A DNA stretch of 7,881 nucleotides. Origin: CAVPRW01 sp046727435 [NCBI: bacterium]. Its GTDB lineage: Bacteria; Tectomicrobia; Entotheonellia; J063. Below are positions 1 through 5,590 of this stretch, one piece after another. Under the pieces are notes generated by a model that was given only the letters and a program-made list of their open reading frames with translations, was not told the DNA's origin and made no database searches. Location: NCBI GenBank assembly GCA_046727435.1, contig JBKPCR010000200.1, forward strand, positions 1-7,881, given 5' to 3'. The position numbers and the translations under genes were made by a program. Numbering within the stretch: position 1 is the stretch's first letter; the number at the start of each line of letters is the position of its first letter.

Positions 1-15
1 AAATCATCTTACGTG

Positions 16-1242
16 TCAGACGCAGGTGTCCAATGCCGTCAACGTCAGCACCTGGCTGCACAGTACCATCTCATCGATGTAGGTAAAGTCCTCGCCATAC
101 GACCCTCCGGAGGGCCCATAAATCGGCGCCGGAATGCCTACCTCCCACAGGTGCGCATCATCATCGCCGTAGCGGGCGTTCAACTCAGACGCGGGGAGGC
201 CGATAGTTTTGGGCTCCCGACCAGTGATCGCCCGGTAACTGGCCGCCAACGTCTGGACGATGGCTTCATCCACTGGCATCTGCATGGGCGGATGATCCAG
301 AATCCAGGTCTTAAATTTGCGCTCGATCGGATGCACCAGGGTGTACTCGAAGTCTGGATCCTGGTGCTTGAGCCGGTTTAGGGCATGCTCGAGATCGGTC
401 CGGATTGTCTCAGCCGTCATACCGGGCACGGTGCTGACGGCGATGAACGCTGTGCACAGGTCGGCATTGCGACTCACCGACCGCAGGTCATAGGTTTCGC
501 CTCTGCCGCCGATGATGGAGCCGATCTTCAGCCAGGGCAGCCCGGCCACATCCCACGGTTGATGCGTCAGTTTCGTGTCGTAGATAGCGGCGATAGCCTT
601 AATCATCTTGGCAATGGCATCCACGCCGTGGACATCGGCTCCGGCTGGATGTCGGCCCTTGACGTGGAGCGAGAAATTGGCCATGCCAGCGTGCTTGGTA
701 ACGATGTGGTGGGCGCCGTAAGGTTCGGTGACGACCGCGACATCGGTCTTGTACCCGTGGTCGATGAGGTATTTGGTGCCCAGGCCGCCTTGCAGCTCGG
801 CTAGTACACAAGCGATGACGAGATCACCGGCCAGTCGGATCCCAGAGGCTCGGATTGCTTCAGCGGCATGAATCATTGAGGCCACGCCGCTTTTCATGTT
901 GCGGCTGCCCGCCCCGTAGAGCTTGTTGCCCTCGACCCATGGCTCGAAAGGGTCGTGCGTCCAGCCAGCGGCCAAGGGGTTGATGTCCAGATGGCCGTTG
1001 AACATGAGGCTCCGTCCGCGGCCCGATCCCTTCAGGACCGCCACTGTCTGGAACCATCCCGGCTCCACTTCCTGCAGCTCCACCTCGTATCCGCGGGTCG
1101 CCAGGTAGCTCGCGGTCCAGCGGGCGACAGGGGTCTCTTCGCCGATGAAACTGGGGATGCGGATGAGGGACTTCGCCAATTCCACGAGTGCTCTCTGGTC
1201 GATATGCCGCAGAATGTTCTGCGCCGTGCGTTGATCGGTCAT
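16..1242 (-). CDS. M20-family peptidase homologue (ArgE/DapE-like), altered metal site
   Basis: 408 aa, the usual length for M20 amidohydrolases such as acetylornithine deacetylase and succinyl-diaminopimelate desuccinylase. The family is cytoplasmic, uses two zinc ions and cleaves N-acyl or peptide bonds. The order of family blocks is clear: GHLDINPL (res. 83-90, His84/Asp86), GAGSRNMKSG (110-119), AELQGGLGT (148-156), TEP (172-174, Glu173), a lid/dimerisation domain from about 185 to 300, and YGPSGGS (375-381) near the end. Several canonical residues differ: the bridging Asp of DMKGG is Asn115, the second Glu of EExGG is Leu150, the lid His of GRSAH is replaced (Ala200), and the C-terminal AHxxxE histidine is missing. 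From memory, a subfamily annotated ArgE/DapE shares NMKxG and ELQGG, so this may be a conserved variant rather than damage. The ATG at 1242 has AGGGGG about 8 nt upstream. Divergent from the DUF402 gene. Substrate unknown. Confidence 0.9.
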   Translation of the reverse strand: MTDQRTAQNILRHIDQRALVELAKSLIRIPSFIGEETPVARWTASYLATRGYEVELQEVEPGWFQTVAVLKGSGRGRSLMFNGHLDINPLAAGWTHDPFEPWVEGNKLYGAGSRNMKSGVASMIHAAEAIRASGIRLAGDLVIACVLAELQGGLGTKYLIDHGYKTDVAVVTEPYGAHHIVTKHAGMANFSLHVKGRHPAGADVHGVDAIAKMIKAIAAIYDTKLTHQPWDVAGLPWLKIGSIIGGRGETYDLRSVSRNADLCTAFIAVSTVPGMTAETIRTDLEHALNRLKHQDPDFEYTLVHPIERKFKTWILDHPPMQMPVDEAIVQTLAASYRAITGREPKTIGLPASELNARYGDDDAHLWEVGIPAPIYGPSGGSYGEDFTYIDEMVLCSQVLTLTALDTCV

Positions 1243-1361
1243 TCGTCATCCCCCTTGTGTAACCAGGTTTGCAGCCCGGAACCTCAGCCCTCACGCCAGA
1301 CTCTTCCAGAAGCCGCGTGCGTTCTCCCCTTTCCTGCTTGCCGCGCATCTGTTAAAAGGTG

Positions 1362-1367
1362 TATAAA
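1362..1367 (+). promoter_or_regulatory. Possible sigma70-type -10 for the DUF402 gene
   Basis: TATAAA at 1362-1367 with TTGCCG at 1338-1343, an 18-nt spacer, in the 232-bp gap between the divergent M20 and DUF402 genes. It would give a leader of about 100 nt before the ATG at 1475. Found by eye only; the -35 is imperfect. Confidence 0.3.
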
Positions 1368-1474
1368 ACTCCCAGTTCAGTGTGTCTCACGGCAGGGATA
1401 GCGGCCGAATCGTGTGCAGTTGTACCCTGTGAAAGCGTAGATGTCTAGATCAAATCCTTGCCGCAGGTAAACTC

Positions 1475-1951
1475 ATGCGACGGATCAAAGTGCATCTTGT
1501 CAAACCGCGCAAACAGAGGACCGTGATCTACGAAGGCGCGATCGTGGTAGAAGAGCCGGGGCACATGCTAGTGCACGCGCGCTGGGAACGTCGGGCGATG
1601 GACCTGGGCTACGTGGTCTTTGCCCCTGGAGACCATTTCTTTGAGCATTACTACAGCGAGCGTTGGTATAACATCTTCGAAGTGCGGAGTGCCGAGGGCG
1701 TTCTCAAGGGATGGTACTGCAATATCACCCGCCCCGCCTGCTTTGAAGGCGACGTGGTAACCTCCGAGGACTTGGAACTGGACCTGTTTGTGGCGCCAGA
1801 TCGGAAGCAGCTGCTGAGGCTCGACCTGGATGAATTCGCTGCCTTGGAGTTGCATGTGCGCGAGCCCGAGGCGTATGACGCCGCCATACGGGCGCTGCAT
1901 GCGCTGGAGGAGATGGCTCGTACGGGTGCACCACCCTTCGACAGGGAATGA
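1475..1951 (+). CDS. DUF402 domain protein (nucleotide phosphohydrolase-like)
   Basis: 158 aa, matching the DUF402 fold in length and motifs. Seen in order: a short beta-rich N-terminus, GDHFFEHYYSERWYNIFEV (52-70), KGWYCNITRP (78-87), DLELDLFV (99-106) and LDLDEF (116-121), then a C-terminal helix. The acidic and aromatic positions in these blocks are the family's metal and phosphate-binding set. Characterised DUF402 proteins include FomD of fosfomycin biosynthesis, which hydrolyses a cytidylylated intermediate, and a Gram-positive nucleoside tri/diphosphatase; both need divalent metals. No fosfomycin gene is nearby, so a general nucleotide-hydrolysing housekeeping or stress role is the safer inference. 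The start has a weak GCAGGT 7 nt upstream. No signal peptide or membrane segment. Its stop lies 25 nt from the stop of the convergent Ldh-family gene, with no obvious hairpin between them. Confidence 0.85.
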   Translation: MRRIKVHLVKPRKQRTVIYEGAIVVEEPGHMLVHARWERRAMDLGYVVFAPGDHFFEHYYSERWYNIFEVRSAEGVLKGWYCNITRPACFEGDVVTSEDLELDLFVAPDRKQLLRLDLDEFAALELHVREPEAYDAAIRALHALEEMARTGAPPFDRE

Positions 1952-1976
1952 GCGTTAGTCCGGTCCCGCTGCGGCG

Positions 1977-3008
1977 TCAAGAGGTCTGCTGCGCAGCCAA
2001 CTGTTGTAACTCCTCATACAGTGTTTGTGGAATGGTTATCCCTTGCGTCGGCGTCCGCAGCCGCGCGGCATAGCGCCGATCCGATGGTAAGCGGGTGCCC
2101 TCCTGCGCCAGGATGTTGGCAAACAATCGCTCGGCATGGGCGAGCTGTCGTTGCCGGTCGCCATGCCCGACGCAGCGCGCAGGATCAAGGGCGATGATCA
2201 ACTCGCCCCCCACTGGGGGCCCGCCGTCGTTGTTATCCAGCGCTGAGGCCTCAAAACTGAACACCTCGCCGATCAGCGCGCCCGCCAGCAATTCAATCAT
2301 CAACGCAATGGCGGCCCCCTTGTAGCCACCAAATGGCAGCTGGGCGCCGGCCAGCGCCGCGGCTGGATCAGTGGTGGGATGCCCCTCGGCATCGATAGCC
2401 CAGCTCGCCGGAATGGGGCTGCCATCGCGCAGGTGCAGTTGGATTTCCCCTCGTGCACTGGCGCTCGACGCCTGATCGAAGACCAGAGGGGAGTGCCCCA
2501 TCCGTGGCCAGGCAAAGGCCATCGGGTTCGTGCCATAGAGCGGCTTGCATCCTCCCGCCGGCGCCACATAACTCATAGCGGCGGTGAAGGCAAACGCCAC
2601 CAAGTCTTGCGCCGCCAGCACCTCAACCTCTGGCCATAAGGCCGCGAAATGGTAGATCCGCGTCACCGCCAGGGCAGCGATGCCGTGACGGCGCGCCTTC
2701 TCTGCCAGCGGTGCACAGCCGATCTGCAACGCCAGCGGCGCGAAGCCATTCTGGCCATCCACCTGCACGATCGCTGGCGCCAGCTCGTGCACCTGGGGCA
2801 CTGCGTCGGGGGTCACCTTGCCGCTCCGCACTGAACTGACGTAGCCTGGCAGACGGAACAAGCCATGAGACTTGCAGTCATCCCGCTCCGCCGCCGCAAT
2901 GGTGTCGGCGATGGCACGCGCCTGGAGTTCTGAGACACCCTGGGCGCGTAGCACCTGAAACGCCAGGGCATGCACTTGATCGAGGGTCAGTCGGGTCAGG
3001 TCAGGCAT
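1977..3008 (-). CDS. Ldh2/MDH2-family reductase, likely delta1-piperideine/pyrroline-2-carboxylate reductase
   Basis: 343 aa, full length for the Ldh/YbiC/DpkA family of NAD(P)H-dependent oxidoreductases, which have their own fold unlike classical lactate dehydrogenases. Seen: DDCKSHGLFRLPGY (43-56) with catalytic-type His48, HFAALW (120-125), GTNPMAFAWP (159-168), DQASSASARGEI (178-189) and LPFGGYKGAAIALMIELLAG (224-243). The combination SHGLFRLPGY, HFxALW and the PFGGYKG helix resembles the DpkA-type cyclic imino acid reductases, which reduce piperideine- or pyrroline-2-carboxylate to L-pipecolate or L-proline in D-lysine and hydroxyproline catabolism. Malate, lactate or ureidoglycolate dehydrogenase remain possible. 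The ATG at 3008 is preferred because GGGAG lies 11 nt upstream. A GTG at 3026 would add six residues and overlap the upstream gene by 13 nt. Five nt separate it from the flavoprotein gene, so they are probably co-transcribed. Confidence 0.85.
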   Translation of the reverse strand: MPDLTRLTLDQVHALAFQVLRAQGVSELQARAIADTIAAAERDDCKSHGLFRLPGYVSSVRSGKVTPDAVPQVHELAPAIVQVDGQNGFAPLALQIGCAPLAEKARRHGIAALAVTRIYHFAALWPEVEVLAAQDLVAFAFTAAMSYVAPAGGCKPLYGTNPMAFAWPRMGHSPLVFDQASSASARGEIQLHLRDGSPIPASWAIDAEGHPTTDPAAALAGAQLPFGGYKGAAIALMIELLAGALIGEVFSFEASALDNNDGGPPVGGELIIALDPARCVGHGDRQRQLAHAERLFANILAQEGTRLPSDRRYAARLRTPTQGITIPQTLYEELQQLAAQQTS

Positions 3009-3013
3009 GAGGC

Positions 3014-3439
3014 TCAATGCTCCCACGTCAATGCAGCATCGGGGATGAGTCGCACATAGACCGATTCGGGGTCATCAACCGGCCCAAAGATGGTGATGAA
3101 CTCCGGGTCATCGGCGGCACCGAAATACTTCTTTCCCAGCGCGTCATAGACCCTGGCACGCCAAGTCGCCTCGCGTACCTCTTCGGCGAGGCCGCGCATG
3201 GAAACGCCTTGGTAGTGGCCCCGCGTCCCACCATCGATGACCCAGCCGACTCGGGCATTGCGCTGCATGGCTTTCCACTTGGCACTGGTCGTGCCGATGC
3301 CGATATAGTAGGCGCCGTCGAGCAGCACAAACCACACCGGCACCACACGTGGATAGCCCTGCCGGTCGACAAAGGCCAGCCGCAGCAGTTCTGCTTCCTC
3401 GACCAAGGCTTGCAACGTCGGTGACAACTCTTGCATCAT
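3014..3439 (-). CDS. Pyridoxamine 5'-phosphate oxidase-like flavin/F420-binding protein
   Basis: 141 aa from the ATG at 3439, typical for the split-barrel PNPOx-like/FDOR superfamily. These small cytoplasmic homodimers bind FMN, FAD, F420 or heme and often act as reductases. Seen: RLAFVDRQGYPRVVPVWF (20-37), the 'G-P-R-V-V-P-V-W' strand pair; DGAYYIGIGTTSAKWKAMQR (41-60), where the TSxKW..M.RN segment is the usual cofactor phosphate contact; VGWVIDGG (64-71); and GVSMRGLAEEV (78-88). This looks closer to the PPOX-class or F420-dependent enzymes than to true PdxH. The start was chosen on AAGGAGG 8 nt upstream of the ATG at 3439. The open frame extends to an ATG at 3526, but those 29 residues look non-family and lack a ribosome site. 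First gene of a likely two-gene unit with the imino-acid reductase. Exact cofactor and substrate are not determinable here. Confidence 0.83.
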   Translation of the reverse strand: MMQELSPTLQALVEEAELLRLAFVDRQGYPRVVPVWFVLLDGAYYIGIGTTSAKWKAMQRNARVGWVIDGGTRGHYQGVSMRGLAEEVREATWRARVYDALGKKYFGAADDPEFITIFGPVDDPESVYVRLIPDAALTWEH

Positions 3440-3541
3440 CGTGGCTGCCTCCTTACGGCCCAGTTCCTGCTCCGACCTCGGGGTCGTCAGATATCTCGGG
3501 CGACGCACCTCCGTGTCGAGAGACATAACGTGGATGGTGTG

Positions 3542-3570
3542 TCAGTACTTCAGACCTGTGTTGGTGTCAA
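3542..3570 (-). promoter_or_regulatory. Candidate sigma70 promoter for the flavoprotein-reductase pair
   Basis: On the minus strand a perfect -35 TTGACA (3570-3565) is followed after 17 nt by TACTGA (3547-3542), a partial -10. Transcription would begin near 3535, about 95 nt before the preferred ATG at 3439 and too close to the alternative ATG at 3526 for a normal ribosome site. This fits the shorter gene model. Found by eye. Confidence 0.35.
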
Positions 3571-3633
3571 GCGAAAAGCATGCGATGGCACCTCTCAAAT
3601 TGAGCCTATGCGGAATGGTCTTCGGCTGTCGAC

Positions 3634-3834
3634 TTATCGCTCCAGATTTACTCCGCCAAGCCAGCTGCCTCTGCTGTGCCGTTCGGGGGCTTTGTCGAAA
3701 AGCTGTTTACAGCGCCTGGAGCAGAAGTAATACGTCAACCCCTCATACTCGCTCGTATACGCAACCTCGCCGGCGATGCCCTTTGCACCCTTCGCATCAT
3801 CGAGTCGAAGGCCGCACACAGGATCCCTGGCCAT
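3634..3834 (-). CDS. Small YHS-domain protein
   Basis: 66 aa, essentially one YHS domain. Seen: ARDPVCGLRL (2-11) with Cys7, then EYEGLTYYFCSRRCKQLF (29-46) with Cys38 and Cys42, the classic YYFCSxxCKxxF block, and KAPERH where most members read DPxxY. YHS domains resemble metal-binding TRASH domains. They occur alone, or attached to heavy-metal P-type ATPases and some monooxygenase-linked proteins, and are thought to bind or sense copper or other soft metals. The ATG at 3834 has GGAGG 9 nt upstream; an in-frame GTG at 3840 is less well placed. The tail after residue 53 (rich in Gly, Ser and Arg) is not typical of the domain. It stands alone, with 194 nt to the next gene start downstream. A decayed heavy-metal ATPase lies about 1.2 kb away on the same strand. 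Confidence 0.8.
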   Translation of the reverse strand: MARDPVCGLRLDDAKGAKGIAGEVAYTSEYEGLTYYFCSRRCKQLFDKAPERHSRGSWLGGVNLER

Positions 3835-4059
3835 GACCACATCCCTCCGTGCTGTGGAAGGACCAAGAATTTCACATCGTTCCCCTCTCCAATCGATGAC
3901 CGCAAGATTCTTGCCATGTCAGGCTCCAAAAATCTCTAGTTCTGGGGGAGAGGAAGGATCGTAGAGGGGGAAACGGCCGAACGCTACACCGATGGAGAAT
4001 ACCCAATCGCAGGGACAGGAGTTTCGATGCTGGGGACGAGGGATAGGAGATAACTAACC

Positions 4060-4411
4060 ATGCAAGCGGATTGTTTTCAGGCCTATATTCAGTGTGCCCA
4101 AGCGAATTCGACGGGCACACTAGCCCAGGATCTCTCGCAAATGCCTCGGCCTGGTCGGATGTATTCTGGGAAGCGACGGGACTTGACGAAGTATTTCACC
4201 TTGAGCAGGCCGCGGCTCTCATCCTTAGCTGGGACCGATGGAGAAGGGAATTCGAACGGAAAAAGGAGCTGTACAGGCAGGTTATGATCATCCGGCTCGT
4301 GGCGGACAGACGGTGCCGCTCCCAGCAGCTCTCGATGTGGTGGTCACCGGGGGATCCGGAGAGGATATGGGCGAGGTCTTCGAAGCGGCGAAGGGCACGG
4401 TGGACGCGTGA
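4060..4411 (+). pseudogene. Unrecognised gene broken by two -1 frameshifts
   Basis: An ATG at 4060 with AGGAGA 9 nt upstream opens a protein-like start (MQADCFQAYIQCAQA) in one frame. From about 4101 the protein-like reading moves to a second frame, giving SAWSDVFWEATGLDEVFHLE and then ILSWDRWRREFERKKELYRQ, amphipathic and helix-like. From about 4289 it moves to a third frame, giving PLPAALDVVVTGGSGEDMGE and ending FEAAKGTVDA at TGA 4409-4411. Both changes are -1 steps, so two single-base losses would explain them. Joined, the product would be about 116 aa, soluble and rich in Trp, Glu and Arg in the middle. I do not recognise the family. The choice of segments rests on composition and a good ribosome site, not on a database match. 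Sequencing indels are an alternative to real decay. Uninterrupted frames exist (TTG 4071 to 4430; ATG 4060 to 4287), but each looks protein-like over only part of its length. Confidence 0.5.
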
Positions 4412-4601
4412 AAGTGGGTTCGTTTTGTAGAAATATTAACGAGCGTTGCGCCGGGTAATTTGGTGTTCGCAGCTATGCCGTAAGCTGTGGTCATTCAAAG
4501 AGAATTGTTCAGAAGCTTGCCAGGAACAGACACCGAGAGCCCTCGCAAAATGGTGACAAAAGCCTGATGATTTAGGAAATCTGTGGGAGCAAGAGAGAAT
4601 C

Positions 4602-4679
4602 ATGGGTGGCTATGGGAGTGGTCGTTGGTGCTGGCACACGAAAAAGGACGTGGTGGAAGACTGCCGCGTACTGGAAGTC
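4602..4679 (+). pseudogene. Truncated 5' end of an 'MGGYGSGRW' family gene
   Basis: The start MGGYGSGRWCWHTKK (1-15) followed by VEDCRVLEV (18-26) matches the stereotyped N-terminus of a hypothetical-protein family found in many environmental bacteria. As I recall, those proteins are about 150-220 aa and include a zinc-finger-like Cys region. Here the frame stays open to 4832, but after residue 26 the sequence stops resembling the family and no Cys-rich part follows, so only about 78 bp of the gene appears to remain. ATG 4602 has GAGAGA about 4 nt and GGGAG about 15 nt upstream. Function of the family is unknown to me. A second decayed copy lies at 5355. The full 76-aa open frame could be expressed, but I have no support for that. 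Confidence 0.55.
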
Positions 4680-5019
4680 GAGGCTGATGTCGTCCCCCTC
4701 CGGTCGCGTGATTTGGTGATAGAGTTCTTTGAGCTGTTGCCCGACGACCTTCACCTCCTACCCCCCAAAGTGTTCATGCCCGTTGATGGCAGATTGGGCT
4801 CCGCGAGGGCGTTCAGTGCCGAGATCACATAGAGAGCCGGCCCGAGGAGAGCTCGAGGTATACGATGAAGTATTGAGGGAGGACGCTTCGCTGTCAGCGA
4901 GGGCTTGAGGAAAAAGCCCAAAGCTCGTCCCATCTCTCATATGGCTATCTCGATCAGCGCGACATCGACCCCTGGCCGGCTTCGGGCCTATCCAGCAGAA
5001 GTTATAGGTATGGCCATGA
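4680..5019. other. Gene-poor stretch with unassigned fragments
   Basis: No intact gene recognised. On the minus strand, 4754-4668 reads KVVGQQLKELYHQITRPEGD after a GTG preceded by GGTAGGAG, and its open frame continues to 4572; it abuts the 'MGGYGSGRW' fragment on the opposite strand. In another minus-strand frame, about 4860-4751 encodes a hydrophobic segment (RALLGPALYVISALNALAEP). Two short inverted repeats sit side by side: TCGCT/AGCGA at 4888-4900 and GGGCTT/AAGCCC at 4901-4919. No T-run follows either, so they are not convincing terminators. The stretch probably holds remnants of deleted genes. Confidence 0.4.
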
Positions 5020-5248
5020 CTAGAAAGGCAAACGACTGGGTTTACCCTGACGCAGGAGGCGCGATGATTTGGCAAGGATTCCGAGATACAGCAACGATTG
5101 TGCTGCTGCGGCGCCGATGGGCGGCAGCATGCCGACCGCCGCCAGCGCGAGCCCCATTAGCTTATACACCGATGTAAAGGCGATGTTGAGCCGCCACCAG
5201 TGTCGCCAGACCAAAAGCGCAGGAGTAGGCAACCACGATCACCGCCTT
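5020..5248 (-). pseudogene. Heavy-metal P1B-type ATPase remnant with internal deletion
   Basis: Two pieces of a heavy-metal-translocating P-type ATPase lie back to back. From 5248 to 5192 the reading is KAVIVVAYSCAFGLATLVA, clearly the TM6 metal-site segment whose canonical form is VxVVACPCALGLATPxA; the CPC triad has become Y-S-C. From 5193, in a different frame, come NIAFTSVYKLMGLALAAVGM and PPIGAAAAQSLLYLGILAK, ending SSRLLRQ plus a short tail at TAG 5020-5022. This is the final pair of membrane helices and C-terminus. Between these pieces a normal enzyme has about 350-400 residues carrying the DKTGT phosphorylation loop and ATP-binding domain; all are absent. The N-terminal metal-binding and TM1-5 parts are also missing. 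No function is possible as a pump. The family moves Cu, Zn, Cd or Co; which metal cannot be told. Confidence 0.7.
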
Positions 5249-5529
5249 GGACTGAGCACGCTAACCAGGCACAAGTATTCAAAAGAAACTTTTGTGGAAA
5301 TGGTTTTGATAAAGTCCTTGTACCCCAATGATGCCCTCATCGGGAGTAATACATTATGGGGGGATATGGGAGCCGTCGATGATGCGGGGGCACCCCAAAA
5401 AACATCCTTCAAGACCGGGGGGTGCTGGACGTATGTGCCAACGGTTTGCACCACGAGCGTGGAAACCAGGGTCAGCAACAGGCCCGGGTATTTTCGCGCC
5501 TGAAGTCTGTTCAAGAAGGATTTCTTCAT
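5239..5529 (-). pseudogene. N-terminal stub of a membrane protein downstream of the cytochrome gene
   Basis: The ATG at 5529, with GAGGGG about 8 nt upstream, opens MKKSFLNRLQARKYPG followed by the hydrophobic helix LLLTLVSTLVVQTVG (17-31): a basic cytoplasmic leader and one membrane segment. This resembles the start of small ion-channel-like membrane proteins, but the match is from general appearance only. The open frame runs on to TGA at 5239 (96 aa). After about residue 32 it becomes polar, has no second membrane helix, and coincides with the antisense of the decayed 'MGGYGS' copy, so the genuine part is probably 5437-5529 only. It starts 61 nt after the cytochrome stop on the same strand, consistent with a former shared transcript. 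It might still be translated as a single-pass peptide. Confidence 0.5.
5355..5432 (+). pseudogene. Second decayed 'MGGYGSGRW' gene start (TGA in place of Trp)
   Basis: ATG 5355 reads MGGYGSRR, then TGA where the copy at 4602 has Trp9 (TGG), then CGGTPKNILQDRGVLDV. Aligned without gaps to the first copy, 14 of 26 residues agree, including the terminal D-x-x-V-L-x-V, and about two thirds of 78 bases agree. GGGAG lies about 9 nt before the ATG. After LDV the family resemblance ends. The last base is 4 nt from where the minus-strand membrane stub loses its sense. It is a short match in G-rich sequence, so moderate confidence. Confidence 0.45.
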
Positions 5530-5590
5530 CGACCGCCCCTCGTGCCAGAGTCCTGTCCGTTGAACACAACCACCTTGTATGGGGTACCGA

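Noticed and set aside
385-804. 139-aa plus-strand frame inside the M20 gene
   Set aside because: Antisense shadow of the M20 coding sequence with no supporting motif.
860-1348. 162-aa minus-strand frame over the M20 5' end
   Set aside because: It overlaps the M20 gene in another frame, is Arg/Gly/Pro-rich and has no domain; the M20 frame has clear motifs.
3872-4120. 82-aa minus-strand frame between the YHS gene and the broken gene
   Set aside because: Ser/Pro/Arg-rich with no domain or ribosome site; it overlaps the start of the broken plus-strand gene.
4245-4260. TTCGAAC considered as a tRNA T-arm
   Set aside because: No acceptor, D or anticodon arms can be built around it.
4288-4494. 68-aa minus-strand frame
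   Set aside because: It is the reverse of the third-frame segment of the broken gene, which looks more protein-like.
4901-4919. Hairpin considered as an intrinsic terminator
   Set aside because: Six-base stem with no following T-run on either strand.
5355-5432. TGA at codon 9 considered as read-through or recoding to Trp
   Set aside because: TGA is a normal stop for other genes here (M20, DUF402, flavoprotein), and the copy is otherwise truncated, so decay is simpler.
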